The position numbers were made by a program, and so were the translations under genes. DNA of 64,000 bases from Rhabdothermincola salaria (lineage in GTDB: Bacteria > Actinomycetota > Acidimicrobiia > Acidimicrobiales > Acidimicrobilacustridaceae), in NCBI RefSeq assembly GCF_021246445.1, contig NZ_JAJQXW010000001.1, positions 124,001 to 188,000 on the forward strand. Direction: 5' to 3'. Under the pieces are notes generated by a model. That model saw nothing but the letters and a program-made list of their open reading frames with translations. It did no database searches and had not been told where the DNA came from. Of the stretch, positions 20,681 through 29,190 are shown in pieces; positions within the stretch are counted from its first letter, which is position 1; each line of letters starts with the position of its first letter.

Positions 20681-21843
20681 CGTCGGCGCCGCACCGCCTC
20701 GTGGCGCTCCAGAGCCAGCGCCACCAGCTCGTCGAGCAGCGCCCGGTAGGTGAGCCCGGAGGCGTGCCACAGCCGGGGGAACATCGAGATGGGGGTGAAC
20801 CCGGGGATGGTGTTGACCTCGTTGAGCAACAGGCCCCGCCCCTCGGCCTCGTAGAAGAAGTCGACGCGCGCCATGCCCTCGGCGCGCAGCGCCGTGAACG
20901 CCCGACAGGCGAGGCCGCGGACCTCGTCGGCCACGTCGTCGGGCAGCGGGGCCGGGATCAAGAGCTCGGCGGTGCCGTCGGCGTACTTGTCGTCGTAGTC
21001 GTAGAAGTCGGCGCCGGGCACGATCTCGCCGGGCACGGAAGCCCGAGGCGACACCGTGTGGCCGAGGACGGCCACCTCGACCTCGCGGCCGTCGACCCCT
21101 TCCTCGACGACCAGCCACTCGTCGTGCTCGAGGGCAGCCACCAGCCCGGCGCGCAGCGACTCGACATCGGTGGCCCGGGACACCCCGATGGAGGAGCCCA
21201 TGTTCGCCGGCTTCACGAACATCGGGAAGCCGAGGTCCTCGACCAGATCGGCCACCACGTCCGCGCCCACGAGATCCGGGAGCGGGATGGGGGACCCCGG
21301 TTCGAGCACCTCGGTGAGGTGCAGGCCCCGCCACCGGGCCTGGGGCAGACCGGCGGCGGTGGCCATCTGCTTGGCGGCGATCTTGTCCATGGCGACGGCC
21401 GAGCCGAGGACACCCGAGCCGACGTAGGGCACCCCCGCGATCTCGAGCAGCCCCTGCACCGTGCCGTCCTCGCCCATGGGACCGTGCAGGAGGGGGAACA
21501 CCACCACGCCCGGGCTCGGCCCGCCCGGACCACCCGACGGGCCGTCGGTGGGGGCCGGGGCCAGCATCGGCAAGGGGTCGACGGTGGGACCGTCGATGAC
21601 CAAGGCGTCGGGCAGCCGCTCGGCGAGGGTCTCGGCTCCGGCCAGCAGGGCCGAGACCGCGGCCTCGGCCAGCACCCACTCGCCCCCCCGGGTGATGCCG
21701 ACGGGCACGACGTCGAAGCGCTCGTGGTCGAGCGCGGCCAGGACGTGGCGAGCGGTGACGCGAGAGACGTCGTGCTCGGCCGACTGCCCTCCGAACAGCA
21801 CCACCAGCCGAGGGCGGGCACCGGGCGAGGAGCGAGCGGGCAT
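20677..21843 (-). CDS. ddl: D-alanine--D-alanine ligase
   Basis: ATP-grasp enzyme making D-Ala-D-Ala for peptidoglycan in the cytoplasm. 388 residues. Signatures are VLFGGQSAEHDVS, LHGPMGEDGTVQGLLE, PYVGSGVLGSAVAMDK, KPANMGSSIGVS, ARVDFFYE and LNEVNTIPGFTPISMFP, so the catalytic set is complete. The ATG at 21843 lies 7 bp behind the -10 TACGTT. It is divergent from murF, whose product uses D-Ala-D-Ala, with 75 bp between the genes, so the two wall genes probably share a regulatory region. Confidence 0.95.
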   Translation of the reverse strand: MPARSSPGARPRLVVLFGGQSAEHDVSRVTARHVLAALDHERFDVVPVGITRGGEWVLAEAAVSALLAGAETLAERLPDALVIDGPTVDPLPMLAPAPTDGPSGGPGGPSPGVVVFPLLHGPMGEDGTVQGLLEIAGVPYVGSGVLGSAVAMDKIAAKQMATAAGLPQARWRGLHLTEVLEPGSPIPLPDLVGADVVADLVEDLGFPMFVKPANMGSSIGVSRATDVESLRAGLVAALEHDEWLVVEEGVDGREVEVAVLGHTVSPRASVPGEIVPGADFYDYDDKYADGTAELLIPAPLPDDVADEVRGLACRAFTALRAEGMARVDFFYEAEGRGLLLNEVNTIPGFTPISMFPRLWHASGLTYRALLDELVALALERHEAVRRRR

Positions 21844-21850
21844 GGCGCCG

Positions 21851-21856
21851 AACGTA
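21851..21856 (-). promoter_or_regulatory. -10 hexamer TACGTT for ddl
   Basis: On the minus strand TACGTT ends 7 bp before the ddl ATG, predicting a leaderless message. Confidence 0.45.
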
Positions 21857-21906
21857 GTCCTCCCCGGTGCCGACGGGGGCCGGTCCGGCGCCTCGTGCCG
21901 TCTCGG

Positions 21907-21912
21907 TACGGT
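21907..21912 (+). promoter_or_regulatory. -10 hexamer TACGGT for murF
   Basis: TACGGT ends 6 bp before the murF GTG, predicting a leaderless message. It faces the ddl promoter 50 bp away. Confidence 0.45.
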
Positions 21913-21918
21913 GGCGAG

Positions 21919-23223
21919 GTGGAGTTCACCGCATCCGAGATCGCTCGCGTCGTCGGCGGCACCCTGGTCGGACCCGACGTCGAGGTCGACGGGGCCGGCA
22001 TCGACACGCGCACCCTCGGCGCCGGGCAGCTCTTCGTCCCGGTGGTGGGGGACCGCGACGGACACGACTTCATCCCCGCCGCCGTCGAGCGAGGTGCTGC
22101 GGCCGTCCTCACCTCGAGGGCGCCCCAGCCCGGCGTGGCCAGCATCGTCGTCGCCGATGCCGTCGAGGCCCTCACCGCGCTCGGTGGCCATGCCCGCGGG
22201 CGTCTGCCGGACCGGGTGGTGGGCATCACCGGGTCGGTCGGCAAGACCTCCACCAAGGACCTCGCGGCGGCCGCTCTCGGTCGCCGCTACGTGGTGGCGG
22301 CCAGCGAGAAGAGCTTCAACAACGAGCTGGGGGTGCCCCTCACGCTGATCAACGCCCCGAACGACACCGAGGTGGCGGTGATCGAGATGGGGGCGCGGGG
22401 GCACGGCCACATCGAAGCCCTCTGCCGGGTCGCCCGTCCCACCATCGCCGTGGTCACCGCGGTGGAGCTGGTGCACGCCGAAGGGATGGGGGGTCTCGAC
22501 GAGATCGCCCGGGCCAAGGGCGAGCTGCCGGCTTCCCTGCCTGCCGACGGGGTGGCGGTGCTGAACGCGGCCTACGACCGGGTGACGGCCATGGCGGCGC
22601 GCACCACGGCTCGGGTGGTCCGCTACGGGATCGGTACCGGTGAGGTGCGGGCGAGCGACGTCGCCGTCGACGACGAGCTGCGGGCCTCGTTCCTCCTCGA
22701 GTCCGAGTGGGGATCGGCGCGGGTGCGCCTCGGCGTGCGCGGCGAGCACCACGTGGGCAACGCCCTGGCGGCCGCGGCCGTGGCCCTGGTGAGCGACGTG
22801 CCCGTGGACGAGGTGGCCGAGGGCCTGGCCGAGGGGGCCCTGTCGCCGTGGCGCATGGAGCTGTCCACCGCACCCGGCGGCGCCCGCGTCCTCAACGACG
22901 CCTACAACGCCGGGCCGGCGTCGGTGGCTGCCGCGCTGCGGGCCCTGGCCCGCCTGGCCGCCGAGCGCCGCCACGCCGTGCTCGGTCCCATGGCCGAGCT
23001 CGGTGCCGAGGGCCCCGAGGAGCACCGCCGCATCGCCGCCCTGGCCGACGACCTCGGCATCGAGGTGGTGGCCTTCCAGACCGACGCCTACGGCCGGCCC
23101 CCGGTGTCCGACGTCCCCCAGGCCCTGGCCGCCCTGGGGGAGCTGGGACCCGGCGACGCCGTGCTGGTCAAGGGCAGCCGCGTCGCCGGGCTCGAGAAGG
23201 TGGCCGAGGCCATCCTGGGCTGA
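21919..23223 (+). CDS. murF: UDP-MurNAc-tripeptide--D-Ala-D-Ala ligase
   Basis: Adds D-Ala-D-Ala to the UDP-MurNAc-tripeptide in the last cytoplasmic step of peptidoglycan precursor synthesis. 434 residues, normal for MurF. The N-terminal uridine-binding domain (SEIARVVGGTL, IDTRTLGAGQLFVP), P-loop GSVGKTSTKD, EMGARGHGHI, the GEHHVGNALAAAA block and NDAYNAGPASV in the C-terminal domain are all present. The GTG at 21919 fits the family N-terminus and the -10 spacing. The PBP gene follows 78 bp later in the same direction. Confidence 0.95.
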   Translation: MEFTASEIARVVGGTLVGPDVEVDGAGIDTRTLGAGQLFVPVVGDRDGHDFIPAAVERGAAAVLTSRAPQPGVASIVVADAVEALTALGGHARGRLPDRVVGITGSVGKTSTKDLAAAALGRRYVVAASEKSFNNELGVPLTLINAPNDTEVAVIEMGARGHGHIEALCRVARPTIAVVTAVELVHAEGMGGLDEIARAKGELPASLPADGVAVLNAAYDRVTAMAARTTARVVRYGIGTGEVRASDVAVDDELRASFLLESEWGSARVRLGVRGEHHVGNALAAAAVALVSDVPVDEVAEGLAEGALSPWRMELSTAPGGARVLNDAYNAGPASVAAALRALARLAAERRHAVLGPMAELGAEGPEEHRRIAALADDLGIEVVAFQTDAYGRPPVSDVPQALAALGELGPGDAVLVKGSRVAGLEKVAEAILG

Positions 23224-23301
23224 GGGGCGACGGCCAGAGCGGCTCCCGGTGCTCGTCGCCGTCGGCCACACTGGTGGCCGGCGAGAGGCGGTGGGGGTTC
23301 C

Positions 23302-25335
23302 GTGGTGATGGAACGCAGAGGCATGATCTGGCTGGTGGCGGTGGCCACCGGAGTGGTGGCGGCGGTCGTGGTGGGGCTGCTGGTCGTCGTCGTGGCCGGG
23401 GGCGACGACCCCATGGACGGCGCCCAGGAGGCGGCCGACGCGCTGGCCGTGGCGGTCCGGTCCGGTGACTTCACCTCGGTGCCCCTCCCCGTGGAGACAC
23501 CGGCCGCCGATGTCGCCGGGTCCTACGAGGCCATCACCGCCGGGTTGGGCGCCGGACCGTTGCGTCCCACGGCGGTCACCACGACGCCGGTGGTGGCCGA
23601 CGAGGACGAGACCACGGCCACCTTCGAGCTCGACTACCGCTGGTCCCTCGCCGACGGGGTCGAGTGGTCCTACGTCGCCCCGGCGGCGATCACCCGCGCC
23701 GACGGGGTGTGGACGGCCTCATGGACGCCGTCGACGGTGCACCCCGACATCGGCCCAGGGCAGGGCCTGCAGGCCGAGCGGGTGCCGGCCCCGCGCGGCA
23801 ACGTCCTGGGCGCCGGCGGGACGCCCCTGTTCAGCGAACAAGAGGTGGTGCGGGTGGGCATCGAGCCCCGTGCCACCGGTGGGACCCCCGAGCTGGGCGC
23901 CACCGACGAGCAGAAGGCGGCCATCTCCGACCAGGTGGCTGCGGCCGTCGGCGTGGACCCCGACACGCTGCGCCAGCGGGTGCTCACCGCCCCCGACGAC
24001 CAGTTGGTGGAGGCCATCCGCCTGCGACGCCCCGACTTCGAAGCCGTCCGCGCCGCCATCTTCGACCTGCCCGGGACCCGCTTCCCGGTGACCACGATGC
24101 TGCTGGCGCCCACCCCCGACTTCGCCCGGGGGGTGGTCGGCAGCGTCGGCCCCGCGACCGCGGAGGAGATCGAGCAGTCCGACGGTCGCATCCAGCCCGG
24201 CGACCTGGTCGGCAAGGGCGGGGTGCAGGCCGCCTACGACGAGCGCCTGGCCGGCAGCCCGGGCATCAGGGTGTCGGTGGTGCCCCTCCCGGGGGGCGAC
24301 GAGGCCTCCGCCGAGGAAGCCGCCGAGGACCCCGCCGCCTCGCCGGCGGGCGAGACCGGCACGACCGCGCCGGCAGGGGAGCCCGTCGAGGTCTTCTCGT
24401 CGCCCCCGGCGTCCGGAGCCGACGTCACCGTCACCCTCGACGAGTACGTCCAGCTCGCCGCCGACGCCGCCGTCGACGGGGCACCCCGGCCCACCTCCCT
24501 GGTGGCCATCCGACCCAGCACCGGCGAGGTCCTGGCCGCCAGCAACGGGGGCGAAGGCTCCGCCGGGCTCAACCAGGCCTTCCTCGGCCAGTTCCCGCCG
24601 GGCTCCACCTTCAAGGTGGTGTCCACCACCGCTCTGCTCGGCGCCGGGCTGTCGCCCGACGAGATCGTGCCCTGCCCGCCGCAGCTGAACGTCGGGGGCC
24701 GGGAGTTCGTCAACGCCGAGGGCGGTGCGCTCGGCGACGTCGCCTTCCGGGTCGACTTCGCCCAGTCCTGCAACACCGCGTTCGTGAGCCTCGCCGACCG
24801 GATCACCCAGGCCCAGCTGGCCGACGCCGCCGGTGCCCTCGGGCTGGCCGCGGAGTACCCGCTGGGCGTGCCCAACCGGGGCGGTGAGGTCCCTGAGGCC
24901 TCCGATGTGGTGGAGCAGGCGGCGTCCATGATCGGCCAGGGTCGGGTGGTCACCAGCCCCCTGGGCATGGCGGTGGTGGCCGCCAGCCTGGGCCAGGGCG
25001 CCACGGTCACGCCGTCGTTCGTGGTCGAGCCCGCGGTCGCCTCCGGGTCGGTGCCCCTCCCCCCGCTCGATCCCACCGTGGCCGCCACCGTGAAGGCCCT
25101 GATGGGTGACGTGGTCACGGGTGGCACCGCCACCGTGCTCGCCGACGTGCCCGGTGAAGCGGTGCACGCCAAGACCGGCACGGCCGAGTTCGGCACCGAG
25201 GTGCCGCCTCGCACCCACGCGTGGGTCATCGCCGTCCAGGGCGACCTCGCCGTCGCCGTGGTGGTGGAGGACGGTGGCTTCGGCGCCCAGGCGGCCGGCC
25301 CGATCGTGCGCGACTTCCTGACCGCGCTCAGCTGA
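23302..25335 (+). CDS. Class B penicillin-binding protein with MecA-N/NTF2-like domain
   Basis: 677 residues, a membrane-anchored peptidoglycan transpeptidase. One N-terminal helix (LVAVATGVVAAVVVGLLVVVV region), then an NTF2-like MecA-N domain (about 37-150), a dimerisation domain (about 155-340), a Glu/Ala/Pro linker, and a transpeptidase domain with PGSTFK (S435, K438), SCN (S489) and KTGTAEF (K624). All three active-site motifs are intact. It follows murF and may be co-transcribed. Possible starts are GTG 23302, GTG 23305 and ATG 23308; they differ by two residues. Its stop overlaps the convergent MFS gene by 8 bp. Confidence 0.9.
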   Translation: MVMERRGMIWLVAVATGVVAAVVVGLLVVVVAGGDDPMDGAQEAADALAVAVRSGDFTSVPLPVETPAADVAGSYEAITAGLGAGPLRPTAVTTTPVVADEDETTATFELDYRWSLADGVEWSYVAPAAITRADGVWTASWTPSTVHPDIGPGQGLQAERVPAPRGNVLGAGGTPLFSEQEVVRVGIEPRATGGTPELGATDEQKAAISDQVAAAVGVDPDTLRQRVLTAPDDQLVEAIRLRRPDFEAVRAAIFDLPGTRFPVTTMLLAPTPDFARGVVGSVGPATAEEIEQSDGRIQPGDLVGKGGVQAAYDERLAGSPGIRVSVVPLPGGDEASAEEAAEDPAASPAGETGTTAPAGEPVEVFSSPPASGADVTVTLDEYVQLAADAAVDGAPRPTSLVAIRPSTGEVLAASNGGEGSAGLNQAFLGQFPPGSTFKVVSTTALLGAGLSPDEIVPCPPQLNVGGREFVNAEGGALGDVAFRVDFAQSCNTAFVSLADRITQAQLADAAGALGLAAEYPLGVPNRGGEVPEASDVVEQAASMIGQGRVVTSPLGMAVVAASLGQGATVTPSFVVEPAVASGSVPLPPLDPTVAATVKALMGDVVTGGTATVLADVPGEAVHAKTGTAEFGTEVPPRTHAWVIAVQGDLAVAVVVEDGGFGAQAAGPIVRDFLTALS

Positions 25336-26674
25336 GCGCCGTGGCCCGCTCCCGGTCGGCCGGGTCGCGCAGGTCGGCGAACCACACCAGGAAGGCGGCC
25401 ACCACGGCCCCGACCATGACGATCACGGTGACGTCGGTGCGCTCGACCACCCAGCCGGCCACCAGACCGCCGATCGGCACGGTGCCGCCGAAGGCCATCA
25501 TCCACACGGCCAGCACCCGGCCCCGGACCCGATCGTCGAGGCGGTGCTGCAGCAGCGTGGACAACGAGGTGACGGCCGCGAAGTAGAAGAACCCGAGCAC
25601 GAGACCGATGGGGTAGGCGAGGGGGGCGGCGCGCACCAGGCCGTAAGCGGCGAGGAAGACGGCGAAGCCGGCGAGCGACCAGCGCAGCACCCGTTCCATC
25701 GGGCGGTTGGCGAAGACCGAGCCGATGGAGAGGGCCCCGGCCAGGGCCCCCACCCCGAACACGGCGTAGAGCACCCCGTAGGCCGTGCTCTTGGCCGGGA
25801 TGGCGAAGTTCTCCTCGGCGATCACCGGCATCTGGGTGAGGAAGGTGAGGGAGAAGAAGGAGAACAAGGTGACGGTGGCGACGGCCCGTCGGATGACCGG
25901 GTCGCGGCGCACGACGGCGAAGCCCTCGAGCACCCGCCGCAGCCCGGTGGCCTCGTCGGACCCACGGTGCAGGCGGGGCACCCGGATGCGCAGCATGGCC
26001 ACGATGATGAAGACGTAGGTGACGGCGTTGAGCAGGAACACCCACTGGGCCCCCACCCCGGCGTAGAGCAGGCCGCCGATCGCGGGACCGATGATCCGCG
26101 AGACGTTCATGTTGGCCGAGTTGAGGGCGATGGCCCCGCTGAGGTCACGACGCGGCACCAGGTTGGGCAGCAGCGAGGCGAAGGTCGGGTTCTGCAGGGC
26201 GTGGCCCGACCCGACGAGGAACACGGCGATCAGCAGGCCGACCCGCGACGGGTCGTCGCGGCCGGCGAGCACCGCCAGCACCACGGAGAAGGCCATCTGC
26301 CACACGGCCATGACGACGATCACCTTGCGACGGTCGAACGTGTCGGCCAGCGCCCCGCCGACGAGCGAGAACAACAGCTGCGGTCCGAGCTGGGCGAAGG
26401 TGACCAGGCCCACGTAGCCGGCGCTGCCGGTGAGGTTGTAGGCGAACGCCGCCATGACGACGTTCTGCATCCAGTTGCCCGTGTTGCTCAGGATCGAGCC
26501 GACGTAGACGATCCGGAACTGGCGGTTGCGCAGGGCCGAACGGATGGGGCTGCCGGTGACGGTGCGATCGCCGTCGACCAGGGCGTCCTCGACGTCCTCG
26601 GCGGTGTACCCCGGCTGGTGTTCGGGCGCGCCGTCGCCGGAGGCGTCGTCGGGCGGCAGGCGGCGGTCGAGCAT
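25328..26674 (-). CDS. MFS exporter, MFS_3/EntS-like
   Basis: 448 residues, a 12-helix major facilitator. After a 50-residue cytoplasmic tail the first helices carry RNRQFRIVYVGSILSNTGNWMQ and the loop 2-3 motif GGALADTFDRRKVI. The pattern NPTFASLLPNLVPRRDL with SANMNVSRIIGPAIGG resembles the enterobactin-exporter EntS branch (MFS_3). Substrate unknown; nothing nearby indicates a siderophore. I chose the ATG at 26674 over an upstream in-frame start because of a -10 hexamer 10 bp before it. It overlaps the PBP stop by 8 bp on the opposite strand. Confidence 0.85.
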   Translation of the reverse strand: MLDRRLPPDDASGDGAPEHQPGYTAEDVEDALVDGDRTVTGSPIRSALRNRQFRIVYVGSILSNTGNWMQNVVMAAFAYNLTGSAGYVGLVTFAQLGPQLLFSLVGGALADTFDRRKVIVVMAVWQMAFSVVLAVLAGRDDPSRVGLLIAVFLVGSGHALQNPTFASLLPNLVPRRDLSGAIALNSANMNVSRIIGPAIGGLLYAGVGAQWVFLLNAVTYVFIIVAMLRIRVPRLHRGSDEATGLRRVLEGFAVVRRDPVIRRAVATVTLFSFFSLTFLTQMPVIAEENFAIPAKSTAYGVLYAVFGVGALAGALSIGSVFANRPMERVLRWSLAGFAVFLAAYGLVRAAPLAYPIGLVLGFFYFAAVTSLSTLLQHRLDDRVRGRVLAVWMMAFGGTVPIGGLVAGWVVERTDVTVIVMVGAVVAAFLVWFADLRDPADRERATALS

Positions 26675-26684
26675 GGCCCGGCTC

Positions 26685-26690
26685 AGGCTA
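26685..26690 (-). promoter_or_regulatory. -10 hexamer TAGCCT for the MFS gene
   Basis: TAGCCT on the minus strand ends 10 bp before the ATG at 26674. The same hexamer and spacing precede the DUF4190-like gene at 5523. Confidence 0.4.
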
Positions 26691-26717
26691 GGGGTGGCCC
26701 CGACGGCGGGGACAACC

Positions 26718-26752
26718 GGCACCCGCCGGACCGCTCACGAGGAGCGGGTGCC
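26718..26752 (-). terminator. 9-bp-arm inverted repeat upstream of the MFS gene
   Basis: GGCACCCGC (26718-26726) pairs with GCGGGTGCC (26744-26752) around 17 nt. It lies 219 bp downstream of the lipoprotein stop and upstream of the MFS -10, so it most likely ends read-through into the MFS gene. The rest of 26675-26970 shows nothing I recognise. Confidence 0.4.
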
Positions 26753-26970
26753 CCGACGCGGGACCGCCACCCCCTCGACCTCGCCCTGGTGCGGCCGAAC
26801 CCGGTGTCGAACCGGCGTCCCTTGCGGCGACGACATCGGTGCGCATCCGTTGGTTCGCAACTGGCGGGGAAGGAGTGGCGGTCACGGCCACGACCTCTTG
26901 TGCCCCTCACTCTCCGCCCACTCCGCGAGGGTGTCAAGGGTCACACGGGCGGAGCAGCAGCCCGAGGCGA

Positions 26971-27747
26971 TCAGACGCTGACGCAGTTGCTCTCGCCGAG
27001 GAGGCGCTGGGACACGACCTCGCTGTTGACGAGCAACTCGACCGCCACCTCGGGGTCCTCCGTGCCCGCCTCGACGATGGCGGCGACGGCGTCGCACAGT
27101 GCCACGCCGTCGACGTCGTCGCTGGTGTTGACCTCGAAGCTGACGAGCACCGATTCCTCACCGTTCAACATGCTGACCCCGACGCCGTTCTCGCTCACGT
27201 CCGACTCCTCGAGGGCATCCCGGAACGCCTCCGCCAACTCGGTGGTGTCGAGATCGCTCATGGCCGTGCCGGCGCCGGACGAGTCGCCGCCGTCGGCGGC
27301 ACCGGCTGGGGTGCCGTCATCGTTCGATGTCGACTCGTCGGCGGTGAAAGACGCCTCGAAGCCGCAGTTCTCGACCCCGTAGTCATCGATGGTCTCCGTC
27401 GCTGCCACGACATCGGGCGAGAAGGCGAGCTCGAGCATGGCGGCCATCGCGTCGGGGTCGTTCTCGTCGACGCCGGACACCTCTTCGGCAATCTGTTCCA
27501 TCTGTTGGAGTGCCGTCCGCAGGTCCTCGTCGGGGGCGTCATCGGCCAGAGCGGCGAACTCCGCCATGGTCTCGGGGTCGGCTTCCTCGTTCGCGAACGT
27601 GTCCTGGAACTGCTGGAGCCGGCTGCAGAACTCCTCGGGTGACGAAGCGGCGTCGCCACCCTCGTCGCTACCGCCACAGGACACGGCGAGAAGAGCCAGT
27701 AGAGCGACCGGAGCCACCAGAGCACGTTGTTTCGAACGTCGTTGCAT
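26971..27747 (-). CDS. Acidic lipoprotein of unknown function
   Basis: 258 residues. The signal peptide MQRRSKQRALVAPVALLALL ends in a lipobox AVSC, so the mature protein is predicted to be lipid-anchored outside the membrane. The rest is very acidic and shows no family I recognise; five further cysteine-containing spots (EEFCSR, VENCGF, ALCDAV, ESNCVS) suggest disulfides. A low-complexity Gly/Ser/Asp linker (TSNDDGTPAGAADGGDSSG) separates two halves. The ATG at 27747 lies inside an 18-bp perfect palindrome. I prefer it over upstream extension because it starts the signal peptide. Confidence 0.75.
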   Translation of the reverse strand: MQRRSKQRALVAPVALLALLAVSCGGSDEGGDAASSPEEFCSRLQQFQDTFANEEADPETMAEFAALADDAPDEDLRTALQQMEQIAEEVSGVDENDPDAMAAMLELAFSPDVVAATETIDDYGVENCGFEASFTADESTSNDDGTPAGAADGGDSSGAGTAMSDLDTTELAEAFRDALEESDVSENGVGVSMLNGEESVLVSFEVNTSDDVDGVALCDAVAAIVEAGTEDPEVAVELLVNSEVVSQRLLGESNCVSV

Positions 27748-27757
27748 CGATGCAACG
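27740..27757. repeat. 18-bp perfect palindrome over the lipoprotein start codon
   Basis: CGTTGCATCGATGCAACG reads the same on both strands and contains the minus-strand ATG (27747-27745). It could be an operator or an mRNA hairpin controlling initiation. Confidence 0.5.
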
Positions 27758-28006
27758 TAGATGACATTTTGCCAGCTATCGCTATCGGGGTTCCGTAGCG
27801 AGGCGCGTTGAACTCGTGCGAGGACGACGATGGGACGTGTCGCTGCCGCGCAGCGTTTCAGCGCATGCCGCCATCGAACGGGCGGCGAGTGTTTGTGCTT
27901 CCTACCCAGCCACCACGGCTGCACCCGCAGGTCGTCCTGGCCGAAGAGACCTCGGACCGAGCTCGGTACGGGTGGCACCCAGGGACAGGCCAGCAGGGGA
28001 TCCTCG
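27758..28006. other. Intergenic stretch, nothing recognised
   Basis: About 250 bp between the lipoprotein start and the proline-rich ORF. It is slightly less GC-rich near 27760-27790 and presumably holds the lipoprotein promoter. I see no convincing coding, RNA or repeat feature. Confidence 0.4.
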
Positions 28007-28120
28007 TTACATGGGCATGGGGTCGGGTGTCGGGTCTGGTGGCGGCGTCGGCTCCGGGTTGTCGGGGACCGGGGGCTCGGGCGGGTTCGGGGGATGGGGT
28101 ACCGGGGTGGGATCGGTCAT
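28007..28120 (-). CDS. Proline-rich 37-residue microprotein candidate
   Basis: Starts ATG at 28120 and ends TAA. The product begins MTDPTPVPHPPNPPEPPVP and continues DNPEPTPPPDPTPDPMPM, so about half of the residues are Pro and most others are Asp, Glu, Thr or Val. AGGAAG lies 7 bp before the ATG, a good ribosome binding site in a region where most genes lack one. There is no signal peptide or membrane segment. It lies 76 bp downstream of the Tad operon in the same direction and could be its last cistron. It is too short for homology by eye; composition alone could also arise from GC-rich sequence. Confidence 0.45.
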   Translation of the reverse strand: MTDPTPVPHPPNPPEPPVPDNPEPTPPPDPTPDPMPM

Positions 28121-28195
28121 GCCTGCTTCCTACCCGGGCATTCCGCAGCGCAGCCGGGCGTGGGACCGGCCGCTGCACCGGTTCTCCTTGCCGCA

Positions 28196-28705
28196 TCAGT
28201 CGACGACGAGCCGGGCTGCACCGGTACCTCGCACGACCACGGCGTCGTCGAGGCCGGGCAGTGCCTTGGCGAAGATGTAGGGCACTCGCCGGATCAGGCG
28301 GACCTCGACGGTGCCGTCGGGCGTCAACGTGACCGACGGTGGTGCTGCGAGGTCGTCGAGCAGGCCCTTGGCGTCGAGCGAGGCGATGACGGCGTGCTCG
28401 GCCCGGGAGGCGTCGATGACGGTGCCGCCGCCGGCGCGCAGGACCCCTTGGTCGATGCCGAGCGTGGCGGCGTCGTTGGCGGCGTCACCGGCGGCCGCGA
28501 TCAGCTCGCGCTGGCCCAGGCGCACCGCGGTGAGGTCGACGGTGATGGCCCCGAGGAGCAGCATGATCAGCACCGCGGCCGGCATCAACATGAGCACGCT
28601 GCCGCGATCGGCGTGGCCGGCCGGGTCGTCGGCACCGCTCCGGGGTCCGGCCCGAGCTGTCGCGTCACGGCGTGAGGAGCGGGGGGCTCCCCGGAGGTTC
28701 AACAC
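28196..28705 (-). CDS. TadE/TadG-like protein, Rv3654c type
   Basis: 169 residues. A basic N-terminus of about 40 residues leads to RGSVLMLMPAAVLIMLLLGA, a single pseudopilin-like membrane helix, and then LGQRELIAAAGDAANDAATLG, typical of the TadE-like proteins at the end of actinobacterial Tad loci. The rest is an extracytoplasmic domain ending in RLVVD. The GTG at 28705 overlaps the preceding gene's stop by 7 bp. The position (last gene of the operon) and the helix pattern support a minor pilin or pilus-assembly role. Confidence 0.75.
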   Translation of the reverse strand: MLNLRGAPRSSRRDATARAGPRSGADDPAGHADRGSVLMLMPAAVLIMLLLGAITVDLTAVRLGQRELIAAAGDAANDAATLGIDQGVLRAGGGTVIDASRAEHAVIASLDAKGLLDDLAAPPSVTLTPDGTVEVRLIRRVPYIFAKALPGLDDAVVVRGTGAARLVVD

Positions 28706-29190
28706 GATGCCTCGCCCGGCAGCCCCGACCGGTAGGGGTCGACGACCTCGCTCTGGCGGGCGACGACGTCGAACGCCGCGCCGTAGCCGCCGATCCATGG
28801 GAGGGCGAGGGCGGGCACCGGGTAGTGCACAGTCACGACGGCCCGGGTGCAGCGTCCGTAGGGCCGTCCGTCGGGGTGCTCGATGTGCACTGTGGCCCGG
28901 GCCCCGTTGCGCCCGTGGCCCTCGATGCTGGCGCGGGCGGCGGCGTCGGCGGCGGCCAGGGCGCTCGCCGCGTCGGGCGCCTCGACGTACGCGCGCACCG
29001 CTTCGCGAGCGGCACTGGTGACCGCCAGCTTGGCGTCGACGACGCCCCACGCGTTGGCCACCAGCAGCGATCCGATGACGAACACGAGGATCCCGAAGGG
29101 CAGGACCTCGATGCCGCCGACCTGACCCCGGTCGTCCCGCCAGTCGACCCGTCGGCCGGCTCGGTCGGGGCCGGTCGGGCACCGGCTCAT
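28699..29190 (-). CDS. TadE-like minor pilin
   Basis: 163 residues. After about 25 charged residues comes DRGQVGGIEVLPFGILVFVIGSL, a glycine/glutamate prepilin-like segment with one hydrophobic helix, then VDAKLAVTSAAREAVRAYVEA, the conserved TadE continuation. The C-terminal part has two cysteines (YGRCTR and the final EASC). The ATG at 29190 overlaps the upstream stop by 4 bp. Predicted to be a membrane-anchored pseudopilin of the Tad system. Confidence 0.8.
   Translation of the reverse strand: MSRCPTGPDRAGRRVDWRDDRGQVGGIEVLPFGILVFVIGSLLVANAWGVVDAKLAVTSAAREAVRAYVEAPDAASALAAADAAARASIEGHGRNGARATVHIEHPDGRPYGRCTRAVVTVHYPVPALALPWIGGYGAAFDVVARQSEVVDPYRSGLPGEASC

Noticed and set aside
26753-26970. 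Possible tRNA-like segment in the gap before the lipoprotein stop
   Set aside because: A TTCG-like stretch is present (GTGTCGAACCGG) but no acceptor or anticodon stem can be formed around it.
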